DNA from: Actinomycetota bacterium
GTDB taxonomy: Bacteria; Actinomycetota; Actinomycetes; Nanopelagicales; Nanopelagicaceae
DNA: 44,376 bases
Direction: 5' to 3'
Assembly: GCA_947451045.1 (NCBI GenBank)
Contig: CANFXM010000003.1
Coordinates: 1-44,376, forward strand
This document shows positions 20,788 to 29,664 of the stretch, piece by piece. The notes below the pieces were generated by a model. That model saw nothing but the letters and a program-made list of their open reading frames with translations. It did no database searches and was not told the origin of the DNA. Each line of letters starts with the position of its first letter. Positions within the stretch are counted from its first letter, which is position 1. The translations under genes and the position numbers were made by a program.

Positions 20788-21939
20788 CTACCGAACATCA
20801 ACTGAAGGTTGCCCTGAAGCAACGCCTGCGGCTTCCATTTCTTCAGCTAAACGCATAGCTTCTTCAATAAGTGTTTCCACAATTTGCGCTTCGGGAACAG
20901 TTTTAATTACGACACCTTTGACAAATATTTGGCCTTTACCATTACCTGAAGCAACTCCTAAATCGGCTTCGCGCGCTTCACCTGGGCCATTTACTACGCA
21001 ACCCATAACAGCTACACGCAATGGAACTGTCATTCCTTCTAGTCCTGCTTGCACTTTTTCAGCAAGAGTGTAGACATCTACTTGTGCGCGTCCGCAGGAA
21101 GGACAAGAAACAATCTCTAATTTACGTTGACGCAAATTGAGTGATTCAAGAATCGACATTCCAACTTTGACTTCTTCAACAGGTGGAGCTGAAAGCGAAA
21201 CACGAATTGTGTCGCCAATACCTTCAGATAATAAAATTGCAAATGCTGTAGCGGACTTTATTGTGCCTTGAAAAATTGGACCAGCTTCAGTTACTCCAAG
21301 GTGTAATGGGTAGTCACACTGCGCAGCTAATAATCGATACGCCTTCACCATTGTCACTGGATCGTGATGCTTAACTGAAATTTTGATATCACTAAAGCCA
21401 TGCTCTTCAAAAAGTGATGCCTCCCAGAGCGCTGATTCAGCAAGTGCTTCTGGAGTCGCTTTTCCATATTTTGCAAGAAGGCGAGGATCTAACGATCCCG
21501 CATTGACGCCAATACGAATTGGGATTCCTGCATCCCCTGCTGCTTTAGCAACTTCTTTTACTTTGTCATCAAATTGTTTGATATTTCCGGGATTAACACG
21601 CACCGCTGCGCATCCGGCATCGATTGCAGCAAAAATATATTTTGGTTGAAAGTGAATATCAGCAATAACTGGAATTTGTGACTTCTTGGCAATTTGCGCC
21701 AAAGCATCTGCATCATCTTGGCTAGGAACAGCAACTCGCACAATCTGACAACCTGAAGCAGTAAGTTCTGCAATCTGTTGCAGTGTTGCATTCACATCTG
21801 AAGTCAATGTTGTGCACATTGATTGAACACTCACCGGAGAATCACTGCCGACGCCAACTCCACCTACATTGAGTTGCTTCGTTTTGCGGCGAGGCGCGAG
21901 TGTGGCAGGTGGTGCTGATGGAATTCCGAGATCAACCAT
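20788..21939 (-). CDS. ispG: 4-hydroxy-3-methylbut-2-en-1-yl diphosphate synthase IspG (GcpE)
   Basis: Iron-sulfur enzyme of the MEP isoprenoid pathway that converts MEcPP to HMBPP. The 383 residues have the TIM-barrel half ([32 protein letters not shown]) and the [4Fe-4S] ligand cysteines in [11 protein letters not shown] and [13 protein letters not shown] start, 32 bases after rseP. Together with dxr (23117-24259) it marks a two-gene MEP cluster, as is usual in actinobacteria. Confidence 0.97.
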   Translation of the reverse strand: MVDLGIPSAPPATLAPRRKTKQLNVGGVGVGSDSPVSVQSMCTTLTSDVNATLQQIAELTASGCQIVRVAVPSQDDADALAQIAKKSQIPVIADIHFQPKYIFAAIDAGCAAVRVNPGNIKQFDDKVKEVAKAAGDAGIPIRIGVNAGSLDPRLLAKYGKATPEALAESALWEASLFEEHGFSDIKISVKHHDPVTMVKAYRLLAAQCDYPLHLGVTEAGPIFQGTIKSATAFAILLSEGIGDTIRVSLSAPPVEEVKVGMSILESLNLRQRKLEIVSCPSCGRAQVDVYTLAEKVQAGLEGMTVPLRVAVMGCVVNGPGEAREADLGVASGNGKGQIFVKGVVIKTVPEAQIVETLIEEAMRLAEEMEAAGVASGQPSVDVR

Positions 21940-21971
21940 GTGCTTATTCTGCCTTATAGATAGGGATAGCG

Positions 21972-23117
21972 CTAAAGATTGAGATTTACTGGATTAACGA
22001 TGTCTGCGAATAAGAGAAGTAGCGTCAATGCAGCTAGGAGTACAAAGACCACCATCGTGATCGGAGTGAGCACGGTTACATCAATTGCGGCCGGTCTTGG
22101 TCGACCTCGAAGACGAGCAAAGAAAGCGCGAACTTCATCTGCAATTGCCACCGCCATATGACCGCCGTCGAGGGGAAGCAATGGCAATAAATTAAAGATT
22201 CCAACAAAAATATTTAGGCTAGCAATAATCAAAATAAATGTTGCAATCCTTTCTGCAAAGGAAAGTTTCGTGCTACCAAGGGCTTGTCCAGATGCTCGAG
22301 CAACTCCGACAACTCCCACTAGCCCGTTTGCATCACGCTTTTTCCCACCAACAGACTGGCCCCATAGCGCAGGGATTTTTGAAGGAAGTTGTCCAAGGGA
22401 CTTGAAACTAGCAACGGTGAAATCACGGGTAACTAGTCCCGCATTTTTCAAGGAACGTATTGGATTTGTTCGCTTGAGTCCTACTTTATTTATTATGCCC
22501 AATATCCAACGAGGCTTACCATCAATAATTTCTTGAGTAGGTGTCGCAGTAATTGTCTGCGTTTGAGTACCGCGCAATATTTCTAATGAAAGAGACTTGC
22601 CTCCTGAATTTCGAATAGCCTTTACATCGTTGATCCAGTCCCTCACCTTGACGCCATTGATAGCAAGAACGGTATCTCCGGGAAGTAAACCCGCTGCCGC
22701 TGCGCCAGATTTCGGTGAAATTTGGGAAATTGTTGGTAGTAATTGATTCACTCCCACGCCAGCAAAGAGAATAAAAATAAGAATATAACCCAGAACAAAA
22801 TGCAGAAATGAACCAGCACCTAAAACAATAAGTTTGCGTCCAGACGATGCACGATAAAAAGCTCGATCTTCTTCTCCGGCCTCCATTACATCTGTGGGAA
22901 CCATTCCTTCAATTCGGCAATAGCCACCGGCGGGAATTGCCTTAATGCCAAACTCTGTTTCTCCGCGTTTGGTGGACCAGATTCGTGCTCCAAAACCTAA
23001 GAAGAATTCACTCACCTTCATGCCATAGTGCTTTGCGGTAAGAAAATGACCAAACTCGTGAATCATTACCGAGAGTAAGAGCGCAACAACAAAAGCGAGT
23101 ATTCCTAAAATCTGCAT
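21972..23117 (-). CDS. rseP: M50 site-2 protease (RseP-type zinc metalloprotease)
   Basis: Membrane metalloprotease of regulated intramembrane proteolysis, acting on anti-sigma factors and signal-peptide remnants. The 381 residues carry HEFGH at residues 20-24 within the first membrane helix and a PDZ domain near 120-200 ([18 protein letters not shown]). The second metal-site motif is [13 protein letters not shown]. Membrane segments also occur around 95-115 and near the C-terminus. The ATG overlaps the dxr stop by one base (TAATG). Confidence 0.95.
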   Translation of the reverse strand: MQILGILAFVVALLLSVMIHEFGHFLTAKHYGMKVSEFFLGFGARIWSTKRGETEFGIKAIPAGGYCRIEGMVPTDVMEAGEEDRAFYRASSGRKLIVLGAGSFLHFVLGYILIFILFAGVGVNQLLPTISQISPKSGAAAAGLLPGDTVLAINGVKVRDWINDVKAIRNSGGKSLSLEILRGTQTQTITATPTQEIIDGKPRWILGIINKVGLKRTNPIRSLKNAGLVTRDFTVASFKSLGQLPSKIPALWGQSVGGKKRDANGLVGVVGVARASGQALGSTKLSFAERIATFILIIASLNIFVGIFNLLPLLPLDGGHMAVAIADEVRAFFARLRGRPRPAAIDVTVLTPITMVVFVLLAALTLLLLFADIVNPVNLNL

Positions 23118-24259
23118 TACGCAACCAACTCCTTGATTATTGATTCAGCCATGGTTCGTGCATTCTGCTCGATTGCACTGACATCGTCGATATCTCGAAT
23201 ACTTTCCACACTTGCACTCATCTTCTCAGTTACTTTAGCCACGCCTTCGATAATAGAGGTGAAGGCAACTTTGTGCGCAAGGAAAGCGCTCACCATAACT
23301 TCATTGGCGGCATTGAATATTGCAGGCATCGCTCCCCCAGCTTCACCGCACGTGCGTGCCAGAGAAATTGCAGGAAAACGTTTTAGATCAATCGGTGAGA
23401 AATTCCATGAATGCTTTTGTGTCCAATCAATTGAGTGAGTCGCCTTAGAAACTCTATCGGGCCAATTTATTGCATAAGCAATTGGCCCCTTCATATTAGG
23501 TGGACTGGCCTGTGCGATAGTTGAACCATCAATGTATTCCACCATGGAATGTATAACTGATTGCGGATGAATCACTGCTTCAATTTTTGAATAAGGTAAA
23601 TCAAAAAGATAATGCGCTTCGATAATCTCTAGCCCTTTGTTTGCTAGCGTTGCTGAATTTATCGTAACAACAGGTCCCATTGACCATGTCGGATGCGCAA
23701 GTGCATCTTCTACTGTTACTCCGCTCAACTCTTCACGATCTCTAAATGGACCACCGCTAGCTGTGAGAATAAGGCGAGATACTTCATTTTTTTTTCCTGC
23801 CATCAATGATTGCCAGATTGCTGAATGTTCTGAATCAACCGGTATTAATTGATCTGGCTTAGCCATTTTCATTACTAAATCACCGCCTGCAACAAGGGAT
23901 TCTTTATTTGCAAGTGCTACTCGATTGCCTACGCCAAGGGCTGCAAGAGTTGGTGCTAGTCCGATAGAACCAGTTATGCCATTCAAAACCACATCGCAGG
24001 TAATTGCGGCAATTTCTGTAGAGGCATTCACACCATCTATCACTGTTGCATTAGGCAGTGCTTCGCGAATAACGTCGGCGTTACTGACAACTCCAATTAT
24101 GGAGATCTTAAATTTGCGAGCTTGCTCAATAATTGCTTGCGGATTGGTACCGGCGGAAGTTATCGCGAGAACTCGAAATATATTGGGGTTTGCTTCCACT
24201 ATTTCTAAAGCTTGCACGCCAATTGAACCGGTAGAACCTAAAATCACTAATTCGCGCAT
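23117..24259 (-). CDS. dxr: 1-deoxy-D-xylulose-5-phosphate reductoisomerase
   Basis: NADPH-dependent second step of the MEP isoprenoid pathway. The N-terminus MRELVILGSTGSIG holds the dinucleotide fold. The substrate/metal segment is LIPVDSEHSAIWQSL, and LTASGGPFRDRE and MGPVVTINSATLANKGLE are conserved. ATG start at 24257-24259. An in-frame GTG at 24263-24265, directly after the speB stop, would add two residues and cannot be excluded. Neither start has a clear ribosome site, so coupling to speB translation is likely. Confidence 0.95.
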   Translation of the reverse strand: MRELVILGSTGSIGVQALEIVEANPNIFRVLAITSAGTNPQAIIEQARKFKISIIGVVSNADVIREALPNATVIDGVNASTEIAAITCDVVLNGITGSIGLAPTLAALGVGNRVALANKESLVAGGDLVMKMAKPDQLIPVDSEHSAIWQSLMAGKKNEVSRLILTASGGPFRDREELSGVTVEDALAHPTWSMGPVVTINSATLANKGLEIIEAHYLFDLPYSKIEAVIHPQSVIHSMVEYIDGSTIAQASPPNMKGPIAYAINWPDRVSKATHSIDWTQKHSWNFSPIDLKRFPAISLARTCGEAGGAMPAIFNAANEVMVSAFLAHKVAFTSIIEGVAKVTEKMSASVESIRDIDDVSAIEQNARTMAESIIKELVA

Positions 24260-24265
24260 TGACAC

Positions 24266-25264
24266 TTATCGATCTAAAAGATTCTGAGTTGGGTTATACG
24301 CTTTACCGGAGCGACGCTTTGCAATTGCACTGAGTGCCTCAAGGACAACTCGATTTGCCAGAATTGCAGTGATATCAGCGCTATCAAATGCAGGGGCAAC
24401 TTCTACAACATCGATTCCAACAACTGGGAGCTCTAAACAAATTCGACGCACTGCCTCTAGCAATTCGCGGCTCGTCATTCCGCCAGGTTCTGGCGTTCCA
24501 GTGCCCGGAGCCATTCCTGGATCAACAACATCAATATCGACAGATAGGAAAACTCCATCGCATTCATTTGTCAGCGTTGCAAATGATTCATCCAAAACAG
24601 TATTAAGGCCACGGTGATGAATTTCTGTCATTTCATATGAGCGCATTCCTTGATCGCGCATCCAGTCAAGAGTTGTGTTATCAGGCCAGTATCCACGCAG
24701 CCCAAGTTGCAAGAATCGATCTCCGCGAACAAATCCACCATCTATAAGGCGACGCATTGGTGTGCCATGACCCACGAGTGCGCCCCACTGATCCTCACCA
24801 GTATCTGCGTGCGCATCAAAATGCACCATTGAAATCTTTCCGAGTCCGCGATGTCGCGCAATACCTGCAACATCTGCAGATGCAATCGAATGATCTCCGC
24901 CCAGAATCACAGGTATTTTTCCAGCACGCGAAATCTTTTCAGTTGCTTTTGCTAGTACATCTAATGAAGCGACAAGGTCGCCGCCTGGCATCAATAAATC
25001 CCCTGCATCGACAACTTTCAAATCTTTCAAACCATCCGTGCGCAGTGCTAAATGTGGACGTTCTCCATCGTGAGGTAAATAGTCTCCAGCGCGAATTGCT
25101 TGCGGGCCAAATTTGGCACCAGAACGATATGAAGTTCCACTATCAATGGGAGCGCCAAGAATTATCACATCAGCATCGGCATATGTTTTCGGATCATCGA
25201 GATCGCATGCTGGGATACCAAGAAATGTAAAACTTGGACCATACATATTGCCATGGTTTGTCAT
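24266..25264 (-). CDS. speB: Agmatinase/ureohydrolase family protein
   Basis: Manganese ureohydrolase of 332 residues. The metal ligands are all visible: GGDHS, FDAHADTGED and SVDIDVVDPG. The GTGTPEPGG loop after the last site fits the agmatinase branch. Agmatine to putrescine plus urea is the likely reaction, but guanidinobutyrase or a related guanidino-acid hydrolase cannot be ruled out by eye. ATG start. It is the last gene of the polyamine module, 24 bases after the FAD oxidoreductase. No urease or arginine decarboxylase gene is in the window, so the source of agmatine is unknown. Confidence 0.87.
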   Translation of the reverse strand: MTNHGNMYGPSFTFLGIPACDLDDPKTYADADVIILGAPIDSGTSYRSGAKFGPQAIRAGDYLPHDGERPHLALRTDGLKDLKVVDAGDLLMPGGDLVASLDVLAKATEKISRAGKIPVILGGDHSIASADVAGIARHRGLGKISMVHFDAHADTGEDQWGALVGHGTPMRRLIDGGFVRGDRFLQLGLRGYWPDNTTLDWMRDQGMRSYEMTEIHHRGLNTVLDESFATLTNECDGVFLSVDIDVVDPGMAPGTGTPEPGGMTSRELLEAVRRICLELPVVGIDVVEVAPAFDSADITAILANRVVLEALSAIAKRRSGKAYNPTQNLLDR

Positions 25265-25288
25265 GTTGCTAAGGATACGGGTAAAGAA

Positions 25289-26701
25289 TTAGGAATCGAA
25301 GCCTAAGCCTAAGAAATCGAGGAGTCTGAGCCAGAGATTACGTTTTCCATTATTTTCATCTGCACGGTTTATAGACCATTGGGTCAATCGAATAAAAATA
25401 AAGCGAAATGGCTCAGGAGGGAATGGTATGGGCTTCTTACGAACCATTGCTAAACGAGTTCGTTCATTATCTACTTCATCTAATAAATCCAACATCACTT
25501 GGGCGCCAAATCTGGTTGCACCAACACCAAGACCTGTGAATCCAAGTACGTAGGCGACCCGGCCACGATATGCCTTACCCCAAAAAGGTGAGAAGCGAGA
25601 ACATGTATCGATAGCTCCTCCCCAACCATGTGTAAATTTGATGCCTTTGAGTTGTGGAAATGTTTCTAGAAAATCAGCTGCTAATTGCGCATATGTTTCA
25701 GCATCGGTTTCATATTCTTGGCGAACTTTTCCTCGGAAGTTATAAATTGCATCATAACCGCCCCATAGAATTTCATTATCTTTTGTCATTCGATAATAAT
25801 GAAATTGATTTCCTGCCTCAGATAATCCTTCACGACCATCCCAACCTATTGCAGCTAATTGCTCAGATGATAGGGGCTCTGTTACTAACTGAAAATCATA
25901 AACTGGAACTACATACTTCTTCGCACGTCGAACTAGTGGTGTAAATACATTTGTTGCCAGTGCTACTTTTTGTGCATATACAGTGCCGTATGGAGAATGA
26001 ACAATCATTCCGTTATTTGTTCGCTCTAACCATTCAACTTTAGTGTTCTCAAAAATTTGTACTCCAAGTGATAAACAAGCACGTTCTAATCCCCACACAA
26101 GTCGCGCAGGATCAACGAGTGCCGTGCCATCTGGATCCCACAATGCACCTTTATACAAAGGGGACTTCACGCGTTCGAATACTTGCACTTGGCTTAAAAC
26201 TTCTACGTGATCACCATAGGCATTTCTCAAAGTCGCTTCTTCTTCAAAACTATGTGATTGCCAATCTTCAACTGCAACGCGTAACTCACCAGTTCGCTCC
26301 CACCCACAATTAATTCCGTAACGAGAGATAGCTTCTTCTATTCCATCCATATTTTCTCGACCGAGGCGTTCAATAATTTCCATTTCATCTTTGAATCGGC
26401 TGTAACCATTCATAAATCCATGAGTCAACGAAGAACTGCAAAATCCGCCATTGCGTCCAGAAGCTCCTGCACCAGTTTCGCGCTGCTCAACAACTATTAC
26501 TTGGCGCTCTGGATTACGTTCCTTTGCAAGCAATGCAGTCCATAGTCCTGTGTACCCTGCACCAACAATGCATAAATCCGTTGTGACATCACCAATCAAT
26601 GTCGGATTAGGTTGTGGTTCTAAAGGATCTTCATCGAGCCAATAAAGCTGTGGCTGCATATGCGATAAGTGTTTGAGTACGTAAGGGTCGATGGTGGCCA
26701 T
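25289..26701 (-). CDS. FAD-dependent amine oxidoreductase (DAO family, PuuB-like)
   Basis: The 470-residue protein has the FAD-binding dinucleotide fold VGAGYTGLWTALLA near residue 47-60, the ASGRNGGF motif near 80 seen in the gamma-glutamylputrescine oxidase-like group, and a C-terminal FTGLGVGATRFGAQ flavin segment. A 40-residue tail ends with LLDFLGLGFDS. By context it would oxidise putrescine or a derivative to an aminoaldehyde. No gamma-glutamylputrescine ligase (puuA) is present, so the substrate may not be gamma-glutamylated. The ATG at 26699-26701 lacks a clear ribosome site and sits one base after a strong RNA stem. Confidence 0.85.
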   Translation of the reverse strand: MATIDPYVLKHLSHMQPQLYWLDEDPLEPQPNPTLIGDVTTDLCIVGAGYTGLWTALLAKERNPERQVIVVEQRETGAGASGRNGGFCSSSLTHGFMNGYSRFKDEMEIIERLGRENMDGIEEAISRYGINCGWERTGELRVAVEDWQSHSFEEEATLRNAYGDHVEVLSQVQVFERVKSPLYKGALWDPDGTALVDPARLVWGLERACLSLGVQIFENTKVEWLERTNNGMIVHSPYGTVYAQKVALATNVFTPLVRRAKKYVVPVYDFQLVTEPLSSEQLAAIGWDGREGLSEAGNQFHYYRMTKDNEILWGGYDAIYNFRGKVRQEYETDAETYAQLAADFLETFPQLKGIKFTHGWGGAIDTCSRFSPFWGKAYRGRVAYVLGFTGLGVGATRFGAQVMLDLLDEVDNERTRLAMVRKKPIPFPPEPFRFIFIRLTQWSINRADENNGKRNLWLRLLDFLGLGFDS

Positions 26702-26702
26702 C

Positions 26703-26806
26703 GCGCTATCCGGCCTTGACCGGAATCACCCCTTCACATCTACTCGTAGTTGGCCCGGGTCCTCCGGAGTCCTACCCCATAGCGCAAGTCGATCTACTCC
26801 AACTTG
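26703..26806 (-). ncRNA. Candidate structured RNA upstream of the FAD oxidoreductase
   Basis: Locally G+C-rich, self-complementary stretch in the 130-base gap after potC. On the transcribed strand a first hairpin CAAGTTG/CGACTTG (26800-26806 with 26785-26791) has the loop GAGTAGAT. Next, GCGCTAT (26779-26785) pairs perfectly with ATAGCGC (26703-26709). Inside that stem are GGGT/ACCC (26774-26777 with 26757-26760), CA-A-CTA-CGAG-TAG-A-TG (26737-26752) and CCGG-TCAAGG-CCGG (26710-26723). GAGTAGAT recurs at 26738-26745. The outer stem ends one base before the ATG. No match to tRNA, SRP, guanidine, TPP or glycine families by eye. Function is unknown; translational control of the oxidoreductase is the simplest idea. 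Confidence 0.55.
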
Positions 26807-26831
26807 TTCATCGTTATGGCAGACCTAAATA

Positions 26832-27668
26832 TTAGCGCGCTTTTCTTTCTTTGACGAGTTGACCCACGACAACGATGGTTAATGCGAGAAAAAACATCGA
26901 AGAACCAATCACATTGGCTTGTGCGGGAATACCACGTGCAGCAGATACATAGACAAACTTGGGGAAAGTAATCAGAGTGCCTGAATTAAAATTAGTAATG
27001 ATGAAGTCATCGAATGAAAGGCTAAAGGCAAGAAGGGCCGCACCAGCAATTCCAGGTGCTACCAATGGAAGCGTCACTCTTCGGAAAGTCTCAAATTCAT
27101 TTGCATAGAGGTCCATTGCCGCTTGTTCTAACTTGGGATCCAAGCTTGCAATACGTGCCTTTACTGTTACGACAACGAATGAGATACAGAACATAACGTG
27201 TGCAATAACTGTTGGCCAAAAACCTGGGTTAATTTTGAAGAGAAGAAATAAAGAGAGAAGTGAAGCTCCAAGCACAATCTCTGGTGTTGCCATAGGTAAG
27301 AAGATAAGTAAATTCGAACTTGAACGTCCTTTGAATTGATAGCGTCCTATTGCAAAGGCAATCATCGTTCCAAGAATCGTGGCAAAAGTGGTGGCCAGAA
27401 AACCAATTTTGATTGAGTTTCCCAATGCATTACATACCTCTGGCGCTCCGCATGGATTTTGCCAATTACGGAAGGTAAAACTCTGCCAAATTAGATTGCT
27501 TTTCCCCGCATCATTGAATGAAAAGACAAAGGTGTAAGCAACTGGAATGAAAAGATACGTGAAACCAAAAATCATGTATATGCGTAATACATTACGGCCA
27601 AACCATCGTGAGATTCTTGCGTTGAAAGGAATCGTAGGAATCGGTGCATCTTGAACTACACGTGTCAT
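26832..27668 (-). CDS. potC: Polyamine ABC transporter permease PotC
   Basis: Inner-membrane permease of a spermidine/putrescine importer. The 278 residues contain six hydrophobic segments. The ABC-permease coupling motif lies in AAMDLYANEFETFRRVTLPLVAPGIAG. The segment FSLSFDDFIITNFNSG is typical of PotC. ATG start within an ATGA overlap with potB. It is the last transporter gene, and the 130-base structured gap follows. Confidence 0.95.
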   Translation of the reverse strand: MTRVVQDAPIPTIPFNARISRWFGRNVLRIYMIFGFTYLFIPVAYTFVFSFNDAGKSNLIWQSFTFRNWQNPCGAPEVCNALGNSIKIGFLATTFATILGTMIAFAIGRYQFKGRSSSNLLIFLPMATPEIVLGASLLSLFLLFKINPGFWPTVIAHVMFCISFVVVTVKARIASLDPKLEQAAMDLYANEFETFRRVTLPLVAPGIAGAALLAFSLSFDDFIITNFNSGTLITFPKFVYVSAARGIPAQANVIGSSMFFLALTIVVVGQLVKERKAR

Positions 27669-28519
27669 ACCAATTCCTCCGTTCCTGCTTTACGAATATA
27701 AAGAGTGACAAGAATAAGAATTGCGACCATCAACGTAAATGAAAGTGCAGCCGCCGTTGGATAATCGACAATCTTGAAGTAGCGAGACTCAATCACATTT
27801 CCGATCATTTTTGTGCTGGGACTTCCTAGAATCGAGGCGTTGACATAATCTCCGGCAGCAGGGATAAATGTAAGCAGTGTTCCCGCAACAACACCTGGCA
27901 TAGAAAGCGGAAGTGTCACGCGTCGAAAAGTGGTTAGTCCATTGGCATATAAATCACCTGATGCTTCAATGGTCCGTGGATCGATTCTTTCCAACGATGC
28001 ATATAGTGGCAGAGTCATAAATGGAAGAAAGTTATAAGTCATTCCAGTAACGACTGCAAAAGCAGTGGAAGTCAGGGTCGTTTGCTGACCAATAATATGA
28101 AGTGAGCGCAATGTGGGAACAACGAATCCTTCTTCTCCCAGGATCTGCTTCCAGGCAACGGTTCGAAGAAGAAATGAGGTAAAAAAGGGCGCAACCACAA
28201 GGACAAGTAGAATATTTTTGAATTTACCGGATTTAAAGGCAATCGCATATGCAAGTGGGTATGAAATTGCTAGGGCTAATATTGTTGCAAGGGTTGCATA
28301 AACAAATGAGCGAAGAAATTGGTCTTTGTTATCTGTGAAAGCATGAATGTAATTACTAAATGCAAATGTCTGTGTGTATTGTCCAGTATCTCCACCTGAT
28401 ATTGGTGTCTGCGTGGATGTTTGCGCTAAGTTGATAATCGGTAATACAAAAAAAGTAAAAAGAAATGCAAAACCAGGAAAGAGTAAGAGATAGGGAACTT
28501 GAGACTTACTTATCTTCAT
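27665..28519 (-). CDS. potB: Polyamine ABC transporter permease PotB
   Basis: Second permease of the polyamine importer, 284 residues with six membrane segments. The EAA-like coupling loop is SGDLYANGLTTFRRVTLPLSMPGVVAG, and the PotB-typical FIPAAGDYVNASILG follows. The ATG overlaps the potA stop (ATGA), and its own stop overlaps potC (ATGA), so potA, potB and potC are tightly coupled. Confidence 0.95.
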   Translation of the reverse strand: MKISKSQVPYLLLFPGFAFLFTFFVLPIINLAQTSTQTPISGGDTGQYTQTFAFSNYIHAFTDNKDQFLRSFVYATLATILALAISYPLAYAIAFKSGKFKNILLVLVVAPFFTSFLLRTVAWKQILGEEGFVVPTLRSLHIIGQQTTLTSTAFAVVTGMTYNFLPFMTLPLYASLERIDPRTIEASGDLYANGLTTFRRVTLPLSMPGVVAGTLLTFIPAAGDYVNASILGSPSTKMIGNVIESRYFKIVDYPTAAALSFTLMVAILILVTLYIRKAGTEELV

Positions 28520-29664
28520 TCGTTGACTGGTTCCTCAGGATTTACTTCAGTTCCCGCTTCAATATCTTCATCGCCATGGAGTCCAAATGTGAAGTTTGGC
28601 TCCCATGAAATTACTACTTCATCTCCCTTATCAAATGGAGCTACTCCATCATCATTTTGTTCAAAAACCATAAGTTCTTGACCCCATGGCATCGAAACTA
28701 CGTACTGAGTACTCACGCCGATGTAGGAAACATCTTCGATATGACCACCTGTAAGAGTATTTCCTCGAGTAGGCGTACCAGTAAGAGAGATGCGGAACTT
28801 TTCTGGGCGAATTCCAGCATAGAGGGAGTTATCTACGGCATGGCTTCGATTCTTTGGCATTGAAATTTTTTGACCAAAAAGATCTACAACCAAATTATCG
28901 CCATCGTTACCTTCAATTTTTCCTTTTATGAGATTGGACTGTCCCAAAAAGTTTGCAACAAAGGCAGTCTCTGGATTGTCGTAAAGATCTGCGGGTGAAC
29001 CCATTTGTTCAATTCTGCCCTCATTCATCACAGCAATCGTGTCAGCCATTGTCATGGCTTCTTCTTGATCGTGAGTTACATGGACGAATGTAAGACCCAC
29101 TTCGCGTTGAATCCATTTGAGTTCAATTTGCATTTGCCTACGTAGCTTGAGGTCGAGGGCGCCAAGTGGCTCATCTAAAAGCAATAGCGCTGGTCTATTT
29201 ACAATCGCACGAGCCAGAGCAATACGTTGTTGTTGTCCACCAGATAACTGAGTTGGTTTGCGTGATGCTAAATGTGGAAGTTCAACAAGATTGAGAACTT
29301 TATCTACTTGTTCCTTCACATCTTTGACGCCCCGACGACGTAAACCGAATGCAATATTTTCAAAAATCGAAAGATGCGGAAAGAGGGCATAGTTTTGAAA
29401 AACAGTATTGATAGGGCGCTGATAAGGACGTGTAGTTGTGATGTCTGTATCACCTAAGTGAATACTGCCAACAGTTGGTTCTTCTAATCCTGCAACCATG
29501 CGAAGCGTTGTAGTTTTGCCACAACCTGAAGGACCAAGGAGTGCGAAGAAAGAACCTTTAGGAATTGTCAGAGTCAGATCATCAACAGCATTGAAATCAC
29601 CATAGGTTTTAGTGAGTCGTGTCAGGCGCAGGTCACCTCGTGCAGATATTGCGTCGTTAGACAC
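28516..29664 (-). CDS. potA: Polyamine ABC transporter ATP-binding protein PotA
   Basis: ATPase of the importer. The 382 residues hold Walker A GPSGCGKT at residues 44-51, the signature LSGGQQQR near 140, Walker B LLLLDEPLGALD and the switch histidine in FVHVTHDQEEAM. A C-terminal TOBE domain (about 280-360, VFEQNDDGVAPFDKGDEVVISW) fits substrate regulation in the PotA/MalK group. GTG start immediately after the potD TAG. Confidence 0.96.
   Translation of the reverse strand: MSNDAISARGDLRLTRLTKTYGDFNAVDDLTLTIPKGSFFALLGPSGCGKTTTLRMVAGLEEPTVGSIHLGDTDITTTRPYQRPINTVFQNYALFPHLSIFENIAFGLRRRGVKDVKEQVDKVLNLVELPHLASRKPTQLSGGQQQRIALARAIVNRPALLLLDEPLGALDLKLRRQMQIELKWIQREVGLTFVHVTHDQEEAMTMADTIAVMNEGRIEQMGSPADLYDNPETAFVANFLGQSNLIKGKIEGNDGDNLVVDLFGQKISMPKNRSHAVDNSLYAGIRPEKFRISLTGTPTRGNTLTGGHIEDVSYIGVSTQYVVSMPWGQELMVFEQNDDGVAPFDKGDEVVISWEPNFTFGLHGDEDIEAGTEVNPEEPVNE

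Noticed and set aside
26703-26785. A tRNA gene, because of the 7-bp outer stem and cloverleaf-like layout
   Set aside because: No TTCRA T-loop, no proper 7-base anticodon loop and no usable D-arm; the terminal hairpin loop is TCAAGG. It also directly abuts a start codon. It does not fit on the plus strand either.
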